64,000 nt of DNA from Oceanobacter mangrovi (lineage in GTDB: Bacteria > Pseudomonadota > Gammaproteobacteria > Pseudomonadales > Oceanobacteraceae), in contig NZ_JAHXZR010000002.1 of assembly GCF_019740315.1 (NCBI RefSeq), positions 374,001-438,000 on the forward strand. Reading direction: 5' to 3'. The notes below the pieces were generated by a model, which worked only from the letters and a program-made list of their open reading frames with translations, searched no databases and was not told the DNA's origin. Below are positions 45,740 through 53,971 of this stretch, in pieces; position 1 is the stretch's first letter, and each line of letters begins with the position of its first letter. A program made the translations under genes and the position numbers.

Positions 45740-47457
45740 TGGCTGCCGCAGCGACCCCGTTCTGGGACAAGTTTTCATTCAGCTATCAGGCCATTGGCTC
45801 TGAAGCTGAACTGAAACTGCCGCTCAAGCTGCTGGTGATGGGCTCGTTCTCGGGCCGGGATGTCACCGAGCAGCTGCCAACGCTGACACCGATTCAGGTT
45901 GATCTGGCAAGCTTTGACCGGATTCTGGCGGGCTTCCGGCTGGAACTGTCGATTGAGTTGCTGCAACCCACTGACGGTGCTGGCATTGGCGTTGAATTTA
46001 TCGATATTCCGGTGAATTCACTGCAGGACTTCGAACCGGCCCAGCTGTTGCGCAACATTCCCTATCTGACCATGCATCTGGCCTTGATGCGCAGTTTCCA
46101 GCAAGCCGCTGGTGCGCTGGAGCTGGCGCAGTTCTCTGCTGCTGAGCAGCAACTGTTGCGTCGTTGTGGCGTCAGCGGTGATGTGGTTCCTGCGGGTGAA
46201 TGCGATTTTGTCGCCATGGATCTCAATGAGCATCTGCATCGACTGATCGACAGCATTCTGCATGACGAACAGTTCCAGCGCATCGAAGCCATCTGGCGTG
46301 GCCTCTGGCAGGTGTGCCAGGTCGCGCACCAGTTCGATGACTGTGAAATCGATATTCTCGATGTCAGCAAGGACGTGCTCAACGAAGACTTCCTCGCCAA
46401 TCGTGATGTGCGTGAAAGCAAGTTGTTCGACGTGGTGTATTTCAACGAATTCGCCCAGTTTGGTGGTCAGCCTTATGGCGCCATCATCGCCGACTATGAG
46501 TTTTCGCAGGGCGCAGAAGATATTCAGTTGCTGCGCAGCATTGGTCAGGTTGGTTATGCCGCCCATGTGCCGTTTGTTGCTGGCGTCAGCGCCCATCTGT
46601 TTGGTAAGGACGACTTCAGCGATCTTGGTGGCAACGTCGATATTGCCGAACTGCTGTCCGGCCCCCGGTATATCAAGTGGCGCAACCTGCAGCAGGAACA
46701 CTGGGCCAACTATCTGGCGCTGACCCTGCCGCGTATCCAGTTGCGCGACGGTTACCGTTACCCGGCTGGCCAGATCGGCTTGCTGCCGTATCAGGAAGAC
46801 GTCCGGCTGGCGGCCAATAAATCCCTGCTGGGCAACGCCTCATTCGGTTTTGCCCAGTGTCTGCTGCGCAGTTTTGGTGAACTCGGCATCTGCACCCGCA
46901 TTTGTGGTGAAGAGGGCGGGCGCGTCAGTTCGCCAGCCAGGGTAGACCCGGTGTTGGGCAGCTATCCGATTGAAACCCGTTGCAGCGAACACCGGCTGGC
47001 GGAGCTGAGCGCGCGCGGCTTGATGCCGCTGACCGTCAACAGCGCCAATGGCGAAATGTATTTTGCCAGCGCCTATTCGATGCGTTGGGGCGGCCTTAAT
47101 CAGCCGGGCTGGCAATACGGCGATTCGCTGCTGGATATGCAGGTTGAAGCCCAATTGCCGTACCTGTTTGTGGTCGCCCGCATTGCTCATTACCTTAAAG
47201 TGGTGCAGCGCGAGGCGCTTGGTGGACTGCAAAGCAAGGGCGAACTGGAAACCGAATTGAACCGCTGGTTGCGCCGTTATGTTTCCGATGTCGATAACCC
47301 GGCACCGGGCATTCGGATGCGCAAACCACTGAAGCAGGCCGATCTGCGCGTCATGACCGACGACGAAGGTGGCCTGCATATGGAATTGGCCGTTACCCCA
47401 CACATGAAGTTCCAGGGTCAGGATTTTACCCTGGCGCTGAACCTGTTGGCGGATTAA
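45739..47457 (+). CDS. TssB-TssC fusion: single-chain T6SS sheath-like protein
   Basis: 572 residues from ATG 45739. Residues about 12-125 align with the TssB of this cluster (FSFSYQAIGS with VNISYKPAVG; LPLKLLVMGSF with LPFKALILGDF; SLQDFEPAQLLRNIPYL with SLKDFTPDNLVDSIPEL). A linker of about 35 residues follows. Residues about 160-572 align with TssC over nearly its whole length (RLIDSILHDEQFQRIEAIWR; QFGGQPYGAIIADYEF; AQLPYLFVVARIAHYLKVVQR; ELNRWLRRYVSD; TPHMKFQGQDFTLAL). The TssB C-terminal tail and the first about 55 residues of TssC are missing. It is not a frameshift product, because separate tssB and tssC lie 8 kb upstream. It is probably a specialised sheath subunit, cap or adaptor; its function is inferred. 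Confidence 0.88.
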   Translation: MAAAATPFWDKFSFSYQAIGSEAELKLPLKLLVMGSFSGRDVTEQLPTLTPIQVDLASFDRILAGFRLELSIELLQPTDGAGIGVEFIDIPVNSLQDFEPAQLLRNIPYLTMHLALMRSFQQAAGALELAQFSAAEQQLLRRCGVSGDVVPAGECDFVAMDLNEHLHRLIDSILHDEQFQRIEAIWRGLWQVCQVAHQFDDCEIDILDVSKDVLNEDFLANRDVRESKLFDVVYFNEFAQFGGQPYGAIIADYEFSQGAEDIQLLRSIGQVGYAAHVPFVAGVSAHLFGKDDFSDLGGNVDIAELLSGPRYIKWRNLQQEHWANYLALTLPRIQLRDGYRYPAGQIGLLPYQEDVRLAANKSLLGNASFGFAQCLLRSFGELGICTRICGEEGGRVSSPARVDPVLGSYPIETRCSEHRLAELSARGLMPLTVNSANGEMYFASAYSMRWGGLNQPGWQYGDSLLDMQVEAQLPYLFVVARIAHYLKVVQREALGGLQSKGELETELNRWLRRYVSDVDNPAPGIRMRKPLKQADLRVMTDDEGGLHMELAVTPHMKFQGQDFTLALNLLAD

Positions 47458-47479
47458 CCGCAACTCGGAGCGAAGCATT

Positions 47480-47974
47480 ATGGCGCTTATTGGTTATATG
47501 ACTGTTGCCGGTGCAGACCAGGGCAACATCGAAGGCAGTGTCACCCAGATTGACCACGAAGGTGAAATTGAACTGCTGAGTTTTGAGCATCAGATTGAAG
47601 TGCCTGGGGCGGGTGGTTCGTCGATCAGTGCTGGTGCGCCGGTGCATGGTGCCATCGTACTGAACAAGCTGGTCGACAAAAGCACCCCCAAGCTGATGCG
47701 GGCGATGGAAAAGCGCGAAGTGCTGACGGACATCGTGATCACCTGGTATCAGCCAACGGCGTCGGGTCAGGCCGAACGTTTTTATCAGCTGCAGCTGCAC
47801 AATGCCCTGATTACCCGCGTGCGCAGCTGGATGCCACATCAGTTTGAAACCAGCCAGGACAACTACCGGCTGATGGAAGATGTGGCCATCAGCTACGAAA
47901 AAATCCTCTGGAGCTGGGGCCTCGATGGCGAAGTGGAATTTGAAGCCGAAGCCCGTAGCGGAGGCGCTGAATAA
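47480..47974 (+). CDS. Second Hcp-family tube protein (Hcp2)
   Basis: 164 residues. The Hcp fold pattern is present (GYMTVAGADQGNIEGSVTQ start, IELLSFEHQIEVP, HGAIVLNKLVDKSTPKLMRAM, FYQLQLHNALITRVRSW). It differs clearly from the first Hcp, which lacks the GSVTQ and FEHQIEVP strands in this form and is closer to the Hcp1 subtype. It lies between the TssB-TssC fusion and tssE, and ends TAATG with tssE. It may be the tube partner of the fused sheath protein or a cargo-carrying Hcp; I cannot tell which. Confidence 0.85.
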   Translation: MALIGYMTVAGADQGNIEGSVTQIDHEGEIELLSFEHQIEVPGAGGSSISAGAPVHGAIVLNKLVDKSTPKLMRAMEKREVLTDIVITWYQPTASGQAERFYQLQLHNALITRVRSWMPHQFETSQDNYRLMEDVAISYEKILWSWGLDGEVEFEAEARSGGAE

Positions 47975-48396
47975 TGGCGTTACGGATGCTGGAGCGTCTG
48001 GCAACACTGGATTTGTCTGACGACCAGCGGCGGGTGATGGCACAGCAGGATTTGCTGTTGATCTCGGTTCGCCACCATTTGACCCGGCTGTTGAATACCC
48101 GTGCTGGCAGCGTGCTGGTGGACCCGGATTTCGGGGTGCCAGATATGTCGTCCGGGCCGGGCAACAGTGTGATGGTCAACGCCGACATGATGGCGCAGGC
48201 GATGCTGGCGGTGGTTCATCGTTACGAACCACGGCTGCATCAGCAAAGCCTGCGCATCGTGCTGAGCAATGACGATAACGTCTCTATCCGTCTTAGCCTG
48301 GATGGCTTTCTGCTCGACAACGGCAAGCAACGGCCGGTCAGTCTGAAAGGCGTCGTCAGCTCCGACGGAACCATAGAATTTGATCCTGTAGCGTAG
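47974..48396 (+). CDS. tssE: T6SS baseplate protein TssE (gp25-like)
   Basis: 140 residues. The gp25/lysozyme-like wedge domain has RHHLTRLLNTRAGS, DPDFGVPD and a terminal beta segment. TssE joins the baseplate wedge to the first sheath ring. It shares one base with hcp2 and lies 8 bases before tssF, so hcp2-tssE-tssF-tssG form a tight unit. Confidence 0.94.
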   Translation: MALRMLERLATLDLSDDQRRVMAQQDLLLISVRHHLTRLLNTRAGSVLVDPDFGVPDMSSGPGNSVMVNADMMAQAMLAVVHRYEPRLHQQSLRIVLSNDDNVSIRLSLDGFLLDNGKQRPVSLKGVVSSDGTIEFDPVA

Positions 48397-48404
48397 GGTG
48401 CGCG

Positions 48405-50129
48405 GTGTTAACTGACTACTACAAACAAGAAATTCGCCGACTCAGGAAGATCGCCGCGGATTACACCAGGTCCAACCCGGAACTGAGCCGGGCACTGTCC
48501 GGCGACAGCGCTGATCCGGACGTCAGTCGGGTACTGGAAGGTGTCGCATTCCTGTCAGCCAACATTCGTCAGGAACTGGACCAACAGTTTCCGAAGCTGC
48601 TGCACAGCCTTGCCCAGGTGGTTTGTCCGCAATACATCCGGCCGCTGCCAGCAACCACAATTATGGCGTTCGAACCGCGAGCCAGCCTGACCCAGCCGTT
48701 GCTGATCGAAAAGGGCACCTTTATTGATTCGCGCGCGGGCGAGCAGGGCAGCTGTCGTTTCCGGACCACCGAAGACATGACGTTGCTGCCGCTGTTGCTG
48801 GAGAAAGTCGTCACGCTGCCCGAAACCCAGACTCCCCAGCTGGCGGTTGAGCTGCATTTCACCCTCCAAGGCACCACGCTGGATCAGCTGCCGATGCAGT
48901 CGCTGCGGTTGTATCTGGGCGGTGAGTTTGCTGATGCCAGCGATCTGTATTTCCTGCTGCGCCAGCAGCTGAAGTCGTTGACCCTGGTCTCTGGCGGTGA
49001 AATCAGCCTGCCAACCTCAGCGGTGGACGGTACCGGTTTTGGCGTTTCCCAGAGTATTTTTGGCCAGCGTCGTGGTGTTATGCCAGCGGTCGATCTGTTG
49101 CAGCAGTATTTCCTCTGTCCGCAGAAGTTCCTGTTTGTGGATATCGACCTGAGCAACTGGCGTCACCGTAGCGGTGACCGCTTTGTGCTGCGCTTCACCT
49201 GCAAAAAGCCGAATTTCAGTCTGCCAACACTGGGCAAGGAACACTTCGTGATCCATGCGGTGCCAGCTGTAAACCTGTTTGAGCACAAGGCGCAGTCGAT
49301 CCTGCTGGACCCGCTGCAACAGAGTTTCCAGTTGTTACCAGCGATCAGTAATCACTCTGAAGATGCCGTGATTTATTCCGTTGATGATGTTGAAAGCGTC
49401 GCCCGTGGTATGGAAAAGGCTCGTGAATACATCGAATTCGGTGGTTTTGTCAGCAGCTCTGACGAGTCCGCGGTGTACGAAATCCAGTACGACAGCGGCC
49501 AGAATTCATTGAACCCGGATGTTTATCTGAAGCTGGCCTTCCCGCCAGGTCAGCAGCTGGAAGCCAAGGAAATCCTCAAGGCCCAGTTGACCTGCAGTAA
49601 CGGTGAGCTGGCTGACCGGTTACAAGTGGGCGATATCTCGGTTGCAACCAGCAGCACGCCAGAACTGGCGACCTTCAAAAACATCACCAAGCCAACCCCG
49701 GCGCGACGTATTCCGATGGATGGCGACAAGCTCTGGCGGATGATTTCGCACCTGTCGCTGAACTATCTGTCGGTCACTGACGCCGACAGCCTGCGTGGCT
49801 TGCTGACGCTGTACGTGGCACCGGATGCCAAGGCCAAGAGTGATCGTTTGCTGAACGAGAAAAAAATCGAGGCCATCACGGCAGTGACGGTGAAGCAGTC
49901 GGAAACCCTGTTTGGCCATTCCTTTGTACATGGCCAGGAAATCAAGGTGCAGCTGAAGTCCGAGTTTTTTGCCAGCCCGGGTGACAAGTTCCTGTTTGGT
50001 TGCGTGCTGGAGCAGTTTTTTGCCGCCACCTCGGCGATCAATGTGTATTCCGAACTGGTGTTCGAAGATTTCTTTAGTGGAGAGCAGCTGCAATGGCCAG
50101 CGCGGATCGGCAGTCGCCCACTGCAATAG
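48405..50129 (+). CDS. tssF: T6SS baseplate protein TssF
   Basis: 574 residues, GTG start with AGGG about 6 bases upstream. The N-terminus YYKQEIRRLRKIAADY and the DPDVSRVLEGVAFLSANIRQELDQQFP block are diagnostic for TssF (VCA0110 family). It forms the wedge with TssG and TssE. The end overlaps tssG by 37 bases, implying coupled translation. Confidence 0.96.
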   Translation: MLTDYYKQEIRRLRKIAADYTRSNPELSRALSGDSADPDVSRVLEGVAFLSANIRQELDQQFPKLLHSLAQVVCPQYIRPLPATTIMAFEPRASLTQPLLIEKGTFIDSRAGEQGSCRFRTTEDMTLLPLLLEKVVTLPETQTPQLAVELHFTLQGTTLDQLPMQSLRLYLGGEFADASDLYFLLRQQLKSLTLVSGGEISLPTSAVDGTGFGVSQSIFGQRRGVMPAVDLLQQYFLCPQKFLFVDIDLSNWRHRSGDRFVLRFTCKKPNFSLPTLGKEHFVIHAVPAVNLFEHKAQSILLDPLQQSFQLLPAISNHSEDAVIYSVDDVESVARGMEKAREYIEFGGFVSSSDESAVYEIQYDSGQNSLNPDVYLKLAFPPGQQLEAKEILKAQLTCSNGELADRLQVGDISVATSSTPELATFKNITKPTPARRIPMDGDKLWRMISHLSLNYLSVTDADSLRGLLTLYVAPDAKAKSDRLLNEKKIEAITAVTVKQSETLFGHSFVHGQEIKVQLKSEFFASPGDKFLFGCVLEQFFAATSAINVYSELVFEDFFSGEQLQWPARIGSRPLQ

Positions 50130-51085
50130 AGCAGGCATTGCTGAGCGATGCGTCGGCTTACTCGTTTGAACGGGTGATCGGAGCTCTGACTGCGCTGGTG
50201 ATTCAGCGTGGTCAGGAGCCAGCCCGGATGATTCGGGTGCGGCCGTTGCTGTCGCTGCAGCAGCCACGCAGTCAGGTCGTTGCTGTGCGCCAGCAGGAAG
50301 ACGGTGGTTATGAAGTCGCAACCAACTTCCTCGGCCTCTACGGTGGCTCGTCGCCGTTGCCAGCCTTCTATACTGAAGAGTTGTTGGCGCTGGAGCAGGA
50401 AGATCAGACATCGGCACGCCTGTTCATCGACGTGATTCATCAGCGCCTGTATCAGCTGTATGCCGATACGCTGCAACAGTACGACAGCCTGCGCCGCACC
50501 ATTGAACGCCAGCACAGCGGTTTCAGTGACCTGCTGCTGAGCATGATTGGTAACCGCGACGAAGCACTGCGCAGCAAGCTGCCAGCGGAGTCGGAATTGC
50601 TGGGCTTCTTCAGCTTGCTGGCATCACCGCAGCGTTCGGCGCGCGGATTGGAAAGTTTGCTGAGCGGCATTCTCGCGGGGGTGCCGGTACGAGTAGAGGA
50701 ATTTGTGACGCGCAAGGTGAAAATCCCCGCCCGTCACGTCACCCGGCTGGGACTGTCGTCCTGTCAGCTGGGTAAAAATGCCTTGGTGGGCGATCAGCTG
50801 ATCGACCGTCACAACAAGATTTGTATCCACCTCGGGCCGATTGACTCCAGCGTCTTTCGCAGCCGGGTGGCCGAGCCAGCACAGTGGCAAAAATTTTGTG
50901 CCTTCGTGCGTTTGTATCTGAACGCACCGATTGAAGTGGAAGTACGGGCGGCCTTGCGGCAACGCGGCTCCCAGGGTGTACAGCTGGGCCAGCGACTGTG
51001 GTCGCAGTTGGGTGTAGACACCTGGTTGCAACAGCCGTCCGATAACGACAATGAAGTGATGATCAGCACCTTGCACGTCGCCTGA
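50093..51085 (+). CDS. tssG: T6SS baseplate protein TssG
   Basis: 330 residues. Features are the N-terminal SFERVIGALTALV block, IRVRPLLSLQ, NFLGLYGGSSPLPAFYTEEL (the conserved LGLYG-SPLP motif), FIDVIHQRLYQLYADTL and a C-terminal FYLNAP-like FVRLYLNAPIEVEV. Two copies pair with TssF in each wedge. Confidence 0.95.
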   Translation: MASADRQSPTAIEQALLSDASAYSFERVIGALTALVIQRGQEPARMIRVRPLLSLQQPRSQVVAVRQQEDGGYEVATNFLGLYGGSSPLPAFYTEELLALEQEDQTSARLFIDVIHQRLYQLYADTLQQYDSLRRTIERQHSGFSDLLLSMIGNRDEALRSKLPAESELLGFFSLLASPQRSARGLESLLSGILAGVPVRVEEFVTRKVKIPARHVTRLGLSSCQLGKNALVGDQLIDRHNKICIHLGPIDSSVFRSRVAEPAQWQKFCAFVRLYLNAPIEVEVRAALRQRGSQGVQLGQRLWSQLGVDTWLQQPSDNDNEVMISTLHVA

Positions 51086-51163
51086 CGGGCGTTATGCAAG
51101 GACTGTTGGCCACAGGCCAGCCGGTGGTTGCTGTTGCAACCTCAGGTTAACAAGATTGAGTAG

Positions 51164-53965
51164 ATGATTATGAGTGATCAAATCCGGTTTACCTTTGCAC
51201 TGTCAGGTGCCCAGCAAAACGAGCAGCTGAATGTCTTGCGTTTTGAAGGTGACGAAGGAATTTCGCGCCTCTATGAATTCAATATCGAATTGCTGTCGGC
51301 CAATGCCGATCTGGATATCGACTCAATCCTGCAGCAACCAGCCAGCCTGACCCTGACCCAAGGCGACGACAGTCGCGTGATTCAGGGCATTGTGTCGCGC
51401 TTTGACGCCGTCCGTCAGGTTAACAACCAGGTGCTTTACAAGGCTCGTCTGGTACCGCGCCTGTGGGAATTGTCGCTCTATCACACCAACGAAGTGTATC
51501 TCGAGATGACGGTTCCCGAGATCATCGAGCAGGTGCTGGCCGAAGCCGGTTTTGAAAGCGTGGATTATGACCTGTCTGATCTGCAGGGCGACTACAAGAA
51601 GTGGCCTTACAAGTGTCAGTACGGCGAAACCCATCTGGACTTCATCTCACGCCTGATGGAGCGCGACGGCATTTATTATTATTTCACCACAGGTGATGCG
51701 GGCGAGAAGATCATCTTCTGTGATGATTTCAATATGCAGGCTGACCTGCCCAAGCCTGCGGTTGAATACAGCGCTGCCGAGTCGCTGGAAATCAACAGCC
51801 GCGCCAATGTGGTCTACAGCTTTGTTACCCAGCAGCAGCGTTTGCCACACAAGGTGCTGCTGAAAGACTACAACGATGACAGCCCGTCGGTCGATATCAT
51901 GGGCGAAGCCATCATTGATGACAGCGCCAGCAAGAGCAGTGAAATCTACGTCTGGGGCCAGAATATTGAGACCGTCGAAGAAGGGGAGCGGCTGGCGGAA
52001 ATGAGGGCCGAACAATTTCGTGCCGGTAAGCTCATGTTCCATGGTGAAAGTGCGGTCAACCGTCTGATCCCGGGCTTTTTCTTCAAACTGGATGGCCACT
52101 TCCGCAAGGTCTGTAACCGCGATTACTGTTTGCTGGCATTGCACCACGAAGGCAGCGACAAACGCCTGCTGGAATCCAGCAAGGCTGAAAGCGGCGTTGC
52201 CTATTTCAATGAACTGACCGCGATTCCGGCAGACGTACAATACCGTCCGGCGCTGGAAACCCATCGCCCTGAAATTCACGGTGTGCTAAATGCCTACGTC
52301 GACGCCGAAGGCGATGGCCAATACGCTGAAATTGACGAAGAAGGTCGATACCGTATTTTGCTGCCATTCGACCGTATCGACCGTGACGGTGGCAAGGCCT
52401 CCCACTGGATTCGCATGAGCCAGCCATTCGCCGGTGAACGTCAGGGTATGCACTTCCCGCTGCGCAAGGGCACTGAAGTACTGCTGACGTTTGTGGGTGG
52501 TGACCCGGATCGGCCAGTAATTTCCGGCTCGCTGCCAAACGCCGGTGCACCGAGTATTGTGAACTCGGAAAACCACACCAACAGTGTGATCCAGACTGCC
52601 ACTGGCAGCAAAATTGAGATCGAAGACAAGGAAGGCAGCAACCGCATCAAGTTCCAGACTAACCAGAACAACAGCTACATGCACCTGGGGGCACCAAACC
52701 ACGCGGGTGACGGCTGGGTTGTGGTAACCGATGGTATCGAACGTAAATACATCCAGGGCGGCCAGCGCATCACAGTATTGGTACGGGACGCCGACCTTGA
52801 AGACGGCGAGACCATTTCCAGCAAACGTTCTGATAACTCATCATCAGCAATTGATGAGTACGATCTGGATACTGCTAATCACTTCCAATTCAAAATCAAG
52901 TCGTCGGAAGGAGATGGCGTATCTGATGATGATATGGAAGATAGTGATGAGCTTTCAGGCAAGTATCTGATTGAACGGCGGGTCGGGGATAAGTACCTCT
53001 GGACCGACGGTAACGAATATATCTATGGCGGCGGCAACGTTTTTGAATTCGGTAATGGCTATACCGAAGTACACGCCAATGAAGATGGTTGTGATGGTGA
53101 TGATGCCGAAGTTTGGCCTGAGGGTAATCGCCTTGGAGTGCCAGGTGTCAGTGGTGGTGAAATCGATCTTGATAAAACCCTGGTAGAAAAGGTCTGGGCG
53201 GATACTATCAGTTATCAATGTGGCAATAACTATGGTTACGGTGACACTGCTGATTACAACTTCGGCAATGGTTACGAAGAAAATCATATGGATGAGGGTA
53301 ATGAGATTAATGCCGGCCATAAAATGGATAAGCTTCACAAAGGTGGTCCTAATCCTGGTGGTATTAAAAGTGAATCCGGCCTGGGTATGCACTCTGATTC
53401 AACGTGGATAACCAAGAACTTTGGTGATTCATATGAGTATACCGATGGCAACTCTCTTGAAATTCAATACGGTAAATCTGAAGCCCATTATTACGGTAAT
53501 ACCTGGGAATGCTATTACGGTGCTATGCAGGAGCGCGTAATTGGCGCAACTCAGGGTATGTATATTGGTACTGTTAATGAAGTCGCTTTAAGTGCGGTTA
53601 CTGAAATGACGGCGGGAGCATCCCTGGAAACGTTTATAGGTGCTTGGGCTGAAATGAAGTTGGCAGCGGCCTTCGAATTGTGTGCAGGGACAAAAACCTC
53701 AATTGATACTGGGGCTAGAACAGTAATCGATGCCACAGTAACTACAGAAGTAAAAAAAGAGGAGCTGGATGCTGCAAGTACGGCGGTTTCTGCTGCCCAG
53801 AATGTACTTGCCACTGCAAATTCGATGGTTGAAAACTCAATTGCAGATGTTGAAGTAAAGAAGACTGCAATTGCCAAAGCCGAGGCTGAGCTGAAAAGTG
53901 CTAAGACTTCGCTAGAGGAATATCAGAGCAAAATAGTTACCGCCAAGGCTAGTATTTGGATGTAG
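51164..53965 (+). CDS. vgrG: T6SS spike protein VgrG with a long C-terminal extension (TssI)
   Basis: 933 residues. The gp27-like base (1 to about 370) has FEGDEGISRLYEFNIELLS and KCQYGETHLDFISRLMERDGI. The gp5-like OB domain follows (GDGQYAEIDEEGRYRILLPFD, MHFPLRKGTEVLLTFVGGDPDRP). A beta-helix-like region with Tyr/Gly/Asn repeats comes next (YLWTDGNEYIYGGGN, YNFGNGY, YEYTDGNSLEIQYG), and a helical Ala/Lys-rich tail (about 863-933). The start may be Met1 (51164) or Met3 (51170). From about 52830 the G+C content drops well below that of the first half, suggesting the extension was acquired separately. The extension matches no enzyme domain I know. Confidence 0.93.
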   Translation: MIMSDQIRFTFALSGAQQNEQLNVLRFEGDEGISRLYEFNIELLSANADLDIDSILQQPASLTLTQGDDSRVIQGIVSRFDAVRQVNNQVLYKARLVPRLWELSLYHTNEVYLEMTVPEIIEQVLAEAGFESVDYDLSDLQGDYKKWPYKCQYGETHLDFISRLMERDGIYYYFTTGDAGEKIIFCDDFNMQADLPKPAVEYSAAESLEINSRANVVYSFVTQQQRLPHKVLLKDYNDDSPSVDIMGEAIIDDSASKSSEIYVWGQNIETVEEGERLAEMRAEQFRAGKLMFHGESAVNRLIPGFFFKLDGHFRKVCNRDYCLLALHHEGSDKRLLESSKAESGVAYFNELTAIPADVQYRPALETHRPEIHGVLNAYVDAEGDGQYAEIDEEGRYRILLPFDRIDRDGGKASHWIRMSQPFAGERQGMHFPLRKGTEVLLTFVGGDPDRPVISGSLPNAGAPSIVNSENHTNSVIQTATGSKIEIEDKEGSNRIKFQTNQNNSYMHLGAPNHAGDGWVVVTDGIERKYIQGGQRITVLVRDADLEDGETISSKRSDNSSSAIDEYDLDTANHFQFKIKSSEGDGVSDDDMEDSDELSGKYLIERRVGDKYLWTDGNEYIYGGGNVFEFGNGYTEVHANEDGCDGDDAEVWPEGNRLGVPGVSGGEIDLDKTLVEKVWADTISYQCGNNYGYGDTADYNFGNGYEENHMDEGNEINAGHKMDKLHKGGPNPGGIKSESGLGMHSDSTWITKNFGDSYEYTDGNSLEIQYGKSEAHYYGNTWECYYGAMQERVIGATQGMYIGTVNEVALSAVTEMTAGASLETFIGAWAEMKLAAAFELCAGTKTSIDTGARTVIDATVTTEVKKEELDAASTAVSAAQNVLATANSMVENSIADVEVKKTAIAKAEAELKSAKTSLEEYQSKIVTAKASIWM

Positions 53966-53971
53966 TTATTG

